Shown here in pieces: positions 63,201 through 64,000 of a DNA stretch of 64,000 nucleotides. Below the pieces are notes generated by a model, which saw nothing but the letters and a program-made list of their open reading frames with translations, had not been told where the DNA came from and made no database searches. Position 1 is the first letter of the stretch. Every line of letters begins with the position of its first letter. Position numbers and translations under genes: made by a program. Source of the stretch: Zygaena filipendulae (Eukaryota > Arthropoda > Insecta > Lepidoptera > Zygaenidae); the NCBI GenBank assembly GCA_907165275.2, contig OU015653.1, forward strand, positions 8,462,001-8,526,000, read 5' to 3'.

Positions 63201-64000
63201 GAATAGAGACTCTCATGTACCTACTTCTGCCGCGACGGCCGAAGCGGGAGTGATGCGAATTTATGTTGTGCATAAACAGAATTGGCCTTCAGGGATCCGG
63301 AAGGCCCTGAATCAGGGTAAGGATACCCTCTAATGGTTTTTTAACCAATTCATGGAAAAAAGGAATTATAATTATTTTGACTTTCATTTTCACAATCACA
63401 TAATAATTTAAATGGCAATATTATTTTTCTAATAAAACGAATAGGTGTGCATAGGTTGGGTCTCTACCAAATTCATGATAATTAGCTTTCTTTCCTATTA
63501 ATAATTTTATTATGGTGGTATCTACTTATTGCTGATAAACGAGTTACATGCCTATGAAAGAATGAATTAAGTTTAGCAATAAGTCTCGATAGAAAAAACT
63601 AAAAAAACCTTTTTTATAAAACAAGCTCTTATTCAAAAGCGCTAAAAAGAAACCATGCATTGTCATCCAAACTACATGTCTTATACAAAATTTCAGATCA
63701 ATCGGTTGAAGATATCTGCTTCAAAGTTGAGTTGCAAGATTCAGATTCAGGAACATGGTAATAATATTTAAATTAAGCAGAATGGTGACTTTTTAAATCA
63801 TTGTGAAAACTTACCTAATTAAATTTACAGTAAAAAATTTTTTTACAATAAAGCGACTATGCGACAATAAACACTGTTTTTTTTTTTATATAGAGGTAGT
63901 ATCTTTACATATGAAGCAACAGCAACAGCAACAACAACAATAACAACAACACAGTGCTTACCATTGGGCGATATGTTGAGGGGCTGAGTGAGAGCCGCGG
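27203..64000 (-). CDS. eyg: Eyegone/twin-of-eyegone Pax transcription factor, 3' part of gene (6 exons, 5' end outside window)
   Basis: A nuclear sequence-specific transcription factor. In Drosophila this family acts in eye-disc growth, salivary duct and notum patterning. Spliced exons are 64000-63962, 50491-50294, 41906-41766, 29050-28769, 28174-27990 and 27769-27203; every junction is GT-AG and in frame, giving 469 residues and a TGA stop. In order: a Gly/Ser-rich linker (about 14-38), a conserved helix-rich block and end-of-PAI remnant (39-79), the RED half of the paired domain (about 80-150), an Ala/Gly/Pro-rich linker (150-219), a paired-class homeodomain (236-295; W283, F284, S285 = Ser50, N286) and a Ser/Arg-rich then acidic tail. 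A RED-only paired domain plus a Ser50 homeodomain is the hallmark of Eyg/Toe and separates it from Pax6, Prd and Gsb. Choosing between eyg and toe is not possible because the 5' end and any tandem neighbour are outside the window. Confidence 0.93.
27770..27989 (-). other. eyg intron 5 (220 bp)
   Basis: Short phase-0 intron inside the homeodomain. GT donor after ACAG and AG acceptor are both clear. No other feature seen. Confidence 0.92.
27990..28174 (-). CDS. eyg: eyg exon encoding homeodomain residues 1-46
   Basis: 185 bp, entering in phase 1 and leaving in phase 0; acceptor TATAACAG|AT, donor ACAG|GTAGAT. It encodes an acidic lead-in ([16 protein letters not shown]) and homeodomain residues 1-46: [20 protein letters not shown], then [20 protein letters not shown] and SEARVQ. 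Arg5, Leu16 and Phe20 of the homeodomain core are present. The intron after Gln46 is a position shared by many paired-class homeobox genes. Confidence 0.96.
28175..28768 (-). other. eyg intron 4 (594 bp)
   Basis: Phase-1 intron between the linker exon and the homeodomain exon. AT-rich, with a short purine-rich and TCTG-containing patch near 28275-28320. I see no recognisable repeat or coding segment. Confidence 0.92.
28769..29050 (-). CDS. eyg: eyg exon encoding end of RED and Ala/Gly/Pro linker
   Basis: 282 bp, phase 1 at both ends; acceptor TTTCCCAG|GTGTC, donor ATTG|GTGAGG. It opens with [20 protein letters not shown], the recognition helix region of RED, and continues with [19 protein letters not shown], which fits the Eyg/Toe extension. 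A low-complexity linker rich in Pro, Gly and Ala follows, then [16 protein letters not shown]. It is much more GC-rich than the surrounding introns, which causes long open frames on both strands; those are shadows. Confidence 0.95.
31648..31700 (-). mobile_element. Lep1-like terminal fragment
   Basis: ACTAGCAGTCCCCCGCGGTT followed by TCACCTACGGTAATTTCGGA and GTTCCCGG, then unrelated sequence. Confidence 0.55.
32102..32309 (+). mobile_element. Lep1-like Helitron, near complete
   Basis: Starts TCCTACTAATATTATAAATG, has GGATGTTTGTTACTCAATCA and CACGTTGTCAGGGGTACAGA, and ends ACCGTGGGGCACAGCCAGT. Inserted in eyg intron 3. Confidence 0.72.
33880..34060. promoter_or_regulatory. GC-rich island in eyg intron 3, candidate enhancer
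   Basis: Starts with ATGAATTATTGTCGGCTTTA and turns into a very GC-rich run (CAGGGGGCCAGGCGCGGGCG) ending at AACAATG. No repeat signature and no conserved protein in any frame. Strong composition contrast with the flanks suggests constraint. Confidence 0.3.
36181..36361 (-). mobile_element. Lep1-like element
   Basis: ACTAGCTGATCTCCGTGGTT, TTTCGGAGTTCCCGCGGGAA and CCCCTAACAACGTGTATACA, ending TTCGCATTTAGTAAAGA. Confidence 0.65.
38289..38342 (-). mobile_element. Lep1-like terminal fragment, very degraded
   Basis: ACTAGCTGATTCCAGCTGCA followed by ACCGGCGTGAGTCGCGGGAT; only the end is recognisable. Confidence 0.3.
39075..39222 (+). mobile_element. Helitron-like element of the CTGT subfamily
   Basis: Contains GTCTGTCTGTCTGTCTGTTC and GCGATAAACTCTTTCACC, then TTGCCGTGGGAACTACGAAA and GGTGAAACCGGGGGAGGCAG. 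Same subfamily as 61561-61767. Confidence 0.55.
41766..41906 (-). CDS. eyg: eyg exon encoding first part of RED subdomain
   Basis: 141 bp, phase 1 at both ends; acceptor GTCTTAAAG|GT, donor GAAG|GTAAGC. It encodes residues 79-125: the linker [17 protein letters not shown] joining PAI to RED, then [20 protein letters not shown] and RERLISE, the first two helices of RED. IGGSKP, VATP and FAWEIR are paired-domain signatures. The usual segment between the end of PAI and RP (RYYETGS in typical Pax proteins) is absent exactly at this exon boundary. The exon is flanked by introns of 12.7 and 8.4 kb. Confidence 0.96.
43480..43770 (-). mobile_element. Compound Lep1-related remnant with duplicated core
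   Basis: The motif GGAGTTCCTGCGGGAATTCC occurs twice, at about 43600 and 43711. The first is preceded by TTGGTCACGGTATCGCGCTT, an ending of another lepidopteran repeat family; the second by an ordinary Lep1 terminus reading GTGAAACCGCGGGTACCA. Mixed strand signals suggest one insertion into another. Confidence 0.5.
44335..44830 (-). mobile_element. Lep1-like element interrupted or duplicated
   Basis: ACTAGTTTTTCCCCGCGGTT starts one copy; TTCGCCCCCGGTAATTTCAA near 44461 starts a second. Body pieces (GTACCCTGTCCTTTTATGTA, GTTGAGTAACTAAGGCGTGA) continue to a TATAATATTAC end near 44825. Confidence 0.5.
45085..45165 (+). mobile_element. LINE 3' tail (GACTGATAGAGAATGCC type)
   Basis: GGTTGACTGATAGAGAATGC, CATTAAGTCCACCTTTTGTA and GCAATAAGCTTAAATAAAAA form a tail I know as very common in Lepidoptera. 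Truncated at the 5' end. Confidence 0.6.
45230..45560. promoter_or_regulatory. Unique GC-richer block in eyg intron 2, candidate enhancer
   Basis: Repeat-free and richer in CpG than its flanks, with homeodomain-like motifs (TTGATTGATAGG, CGATAATTAAATCG, CAATTACTTG). Inferred only from composition and motif content. Confidence 0.3.
45738..45841 (+). mobile_element. LINE 3' tail ending in TATC repeats
   Basis: GTTAAGACCGCCTGTTGCAG, then GTTTAATAAAGAGTTTATCT and CAATCTATCTATC. Same family as the tails at 8025 and 24252. Confidence 0.6.
48395..48540 (+). mobile_element. Lep1-like element with tandemly duplicated core
   Basis: GGGGTACACAGAAAGACATA and GGGTACAGAGAAAGACACAG are two copies of the same internal segment 60 bases apart; the end reads GGTCAAACCACGGGGATGAA. 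Confidence 0.5.
48595..48850. promoter_or_regulatory. GC-rich unique island in eyg intron 2, candidate enhancer
   Basis: GGCTCGGCGGCGGTGGCGGG is followed by motif-dense sequence: TATAATTAACACG, ATGAATCGATTAGG and GATTAATTGCGATTG. Located about 1.7 kb from the PAI-remnant exon. No repeat or coding signal. Assignment is by composition and AT-core sites only. Confidence 0.35.
50294..50491 (-). CDS. eyg: eyg exon with linker and degenerate end of PAI subdomain
   Basis: 198 bp, phase 1 at both ends; acceptor TTTTTGCAG, donor CTTG|GTAAGC. It encodes residues 13-78: a Pro/Ser/Gly-rich stretch ([15 protein letters not shown]), then the block from [10 protein letters not shown] to [10 protein letters not shown] and [13 protein letters not shown]. 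The last part lines up with helix 3 of a standard PAI subdomain (DISRQLRVSHGCVSKILG in typical Pax proteins). The N-terminal beta-turn and first helix of PAI are not encoded here. This matches the known lack of a complete PAI in Eyg/Toe. The exon length is a multiple of three, so skipping it would keep frame. Confidence 0.93.
52110..52373 (+). CDS. Unassigned 87-codon ORF in eyg intron 1
   Basis: Antisense to eyg. The product ([17 protein letters not shown]... [17 protein letters not shown]) has a more protein-like composition than other chance frames here, but I recognise no family. An in-frame stop lies five codons upstream of the ATG, and no promoter or poly(A) signal stands out. It may be chance or a transposon scrap. 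Confidence 0.12.
   Translation: MQVAELLHNLTLLSKSSRDDFVKENIIKLHSYDQTKFALKTIVLKNLLSCDGSFDRALRTGHRRIISRVIALIMEEKGDIICPLSIN
53648..53703 (+). mobile_element. Lep1-like terminal fragment
   Basis: CTTCCCGACGGAATACGGAA, then ACGCGGGTAAAACCGCGGGG and AGCGGCTAGT; only the end survives. Confidence 0.5.
56430..56710 (-). mobile_element. Two partial Lep1-like copies in tandem
   Basis: First copy: TTCCCCGCGGTTTTAACTAC to CTGACAACGTGTATTATGCA. Second copy: AGAGTTCCTGCGGGAATTCC to CCCCTGACAACGTGTATACA. Same orientation, with the body segment repeated about 110 bases apart. Confidence 0.55.
57351..57491 (-). mobile_element. Lep1-like Helitron, truncated, with ATCC repeats
   Basis: Reverse complement of the body and TATA end of the copy at 9001, including AAGCTATATTATTGTAAAGT and ATCTATCCATCCATACATTC, ending TATAATATTAGTAGGA. 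Confidence 0.65.
59955..60112 (-). mobile_element. LINE 3' tail, reverse orientation
   Basis: AAAATCAAAATCAAAATTAT followed by AATAAATAGCAGGAGCCTCC and CTGTGCCAGGAGACTCCGCT. On the minus strand it ends in TTTTGATTTTGATTTT, a tail style of lepidopteran non-LTR elements. Confidence 0.5.
60184..60325. repeat. (GT)n microsatellite with imperfect flanks
   Basis: About 50 bases of pure GT at 60209-60258 within a longer GT/GTAT/GCGT tract. It produces a false His/Thr-repeat frame on the minus strand. Confidence 0.95.
60490..60680. promoter_or_regulatory. GC-rich unique island next to hAT-like insertion
   Basis: Contains CCGATTAATTAGTTTGATCG and a GC-rich run (CATCACGCCGCCAGGACAGC). Not a recognised repeat. 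Candidate intronic regulatory DNA by composition only. Confidence 0.25.
60689..61134. mobile_element. 446-bp non-autonomous hAT-like element with 8-bp target duplication
   Basis: Flanked by perfect direct repeats ATAATTAT (60681-60688 and 61135-61142). Termini are TAGTAGCCGACCGAAATTTC on the left and, inverted, TAGTGGCCGGCCGAAACAGA on the right, with many short CGAAA/TTTCGG repeats inside both ends. An 8-bp duplication is the hallmark of hAT transposons. No transposase frame is present. Its middle holds a fragment of another MITE. Confidence 0.8.
60788..60912. mobile_element. Partial copy of the 11975-12206 foldback MITE, inside the hAT-like element
   Basis: Shares AGTTAAATGCCAATTAACA and CTAAGTAATCATTAAA with the MITE at 11975, and ends in ACTGAGTGCGGCCG. 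Only about one half is present. Confidence 0.6.
61336..61375 (+). repeat. Dispersed repeat terminus (AAACCGACTTCC type)
   Basis: TTTTAAACCGACTTCCAAAA followed by AAGGAAGTTTTTT, the inverse of the terminus at 780-866. Confidence 0.45.
61561..61767 (+). mobile_element. Helitron-like element of the CTGT subfamily
   Basis: CTCTACCGCGACTGTCTGTC and CTGTTCGCGATAAACTCAAA at the left, TACCCGTGGGAACTCCGAAA and GGATGAAACCGCGGGGGCTA at the right. Confidence 0.6.
62128..62244. mobile_element. 117-bp foldback element
   Basis: GGGGCCGTATTTTTGAATCG at the left pairs with GAGATTCAAAAATATGGCCC at the right; inner arms (GCGCACGCAATTGCAAGAAT / CCTGCGATTCCGTGTGCG) extend the pairing. No clear target duplication and no coding capacity. 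Confidence 0.6.
63918..63952. repeat. CAA/CAG triplet tract beside eyg splice donor
   Basis: CAACAGCAACAGCAACAACA continuing as CAA/TAA triplets, within 9 bases of the intron 1 donor. It reads GTT/GCT in the eyg pre-mRNA. Confidence 0.85.
63960..63961 (-). other. eyg: Splice donor of eyg intron 1 followed by GTT-rich tract
   Basis: GT of the donor CAATG|GTAAGC. On the transcribed strand the first 45 intron bases are nearly all GTT/GCT triplets (plus-strand 63918-63952 is CAA/CAG repeats). The donor is a strong consensus. Confidence 0.8.
63962..64000 (-). CDS. eyg: eyg upstream exon, 3' end only
   Basis: The last 39 bases of an exon cut by the window edge. They read [12 protein letters not shown] and then one base of a split codon (phase 1), followed by the donor G|GTAAGC. 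The spare G joins TG of the exon at 50491 to make Val in the same frame as the conserved downstream block. There is no start codon here, so the N-terminus lies beyond the right edge. The fragment is too short to identify alone; the call rests on the donor and matching phase. Confidence 0.7.

Larger units (their letters stand above)
50492..63961 (-). other. eyg intron 1 of the visible part (about 13.5 kb)
   Basis: Phase-1 intron between the partial right-edge exon and the PAI-remnant exon. It holds Lep1-like copies (53648, 56430, 57351, 61561), a hAT-like element (60689-61134), a LINE tail (59955), a GT microsatellite (60184), a foldback element (62128), a GC-rich island (60490-60680) and an unassigned 87-codon ORF (52110-52373). 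Confidence 0.82.

Noticed and set aside
1..64000. tRNA, rRNA or histone-type RNA genes
   Set aside because: I looked for A/B-box-like GGTTCGAATCC patterns and cloverleaf pairs and found none convincing.

Overview
The window looks like AT-rich, repeat-rich nuclear DNA from a lepidopteran (moth or butterfly). It carries many short elements resembling the Lep1-type non-autonomous Helitrons of Lepidoptera (TC start, 'ACTAATATTATAAA' near one end, 'GCGGGTGAAACCGCGGGGC...CTAGT' at the other), lepidopteran-style LINE 3' tails, and a very common TAGGTACCTA/TACCTACC motif. Species cannot be named from the sequence alone.

Two protein-coding genes are supported. The main one runs on the minus strand from beyond the right edge down to 27203. 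It is the 3' part of a Pax-family transcription factor of the eyegone/twin-of-eyegone (eyg/toe) type. Six spliced exons (64000-63962, 50491-50294, 41906-41766, 29050-28769, 28174-27990, 27769-27203) join in frame and give 469 residues. These hold an N-terminally truncated paired domain (a remnant of the end of PAI plus a complete RED subdomain), a paired-class homeodomain with Ser50, and an acidic, Ser/Arg-containing C-terminus. The first exon(s), start codon and promoter lie outside the window. Introns are about 13.5, 8.4, 12.7, 0.6 and 0.2 kb.

The second gene is an intronless 592-codon ORF on the plus strand (17353-19131), about 8 kb beyond the 3' end of eyg and in convergent orientation. 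It is mostly charged coiled coil and I read it as CFAP99-like, an axonemal protein; the ORF is secure, the family name is moderate.

Layout: 1-17352, intergenic DNA with scattered Lep1-like copies and three well-bounded TIR elements (6943-7447 and 11975-12206 with TTA target duplications, 8323-8599 with TTAA). 17353-19131, CFAP99-like gene. 19132-27202, AT-rich intergenic DNA and probable eyg 3' UTR, with two sibling Helitron-like copies. 27203-29050, the compact eyg 3' exon cluster. 29051-63961, three long eyg introns with decayed Lep1-like elements, LINE tails, a 446-bp hAT-like element with a perfect 8-bp target duplication, and GC-rich islands that are candidate enhancers. I found no tRNA, rRNA, CRISPR array or bacterial-type operon, and no clearly new multi-gene system.
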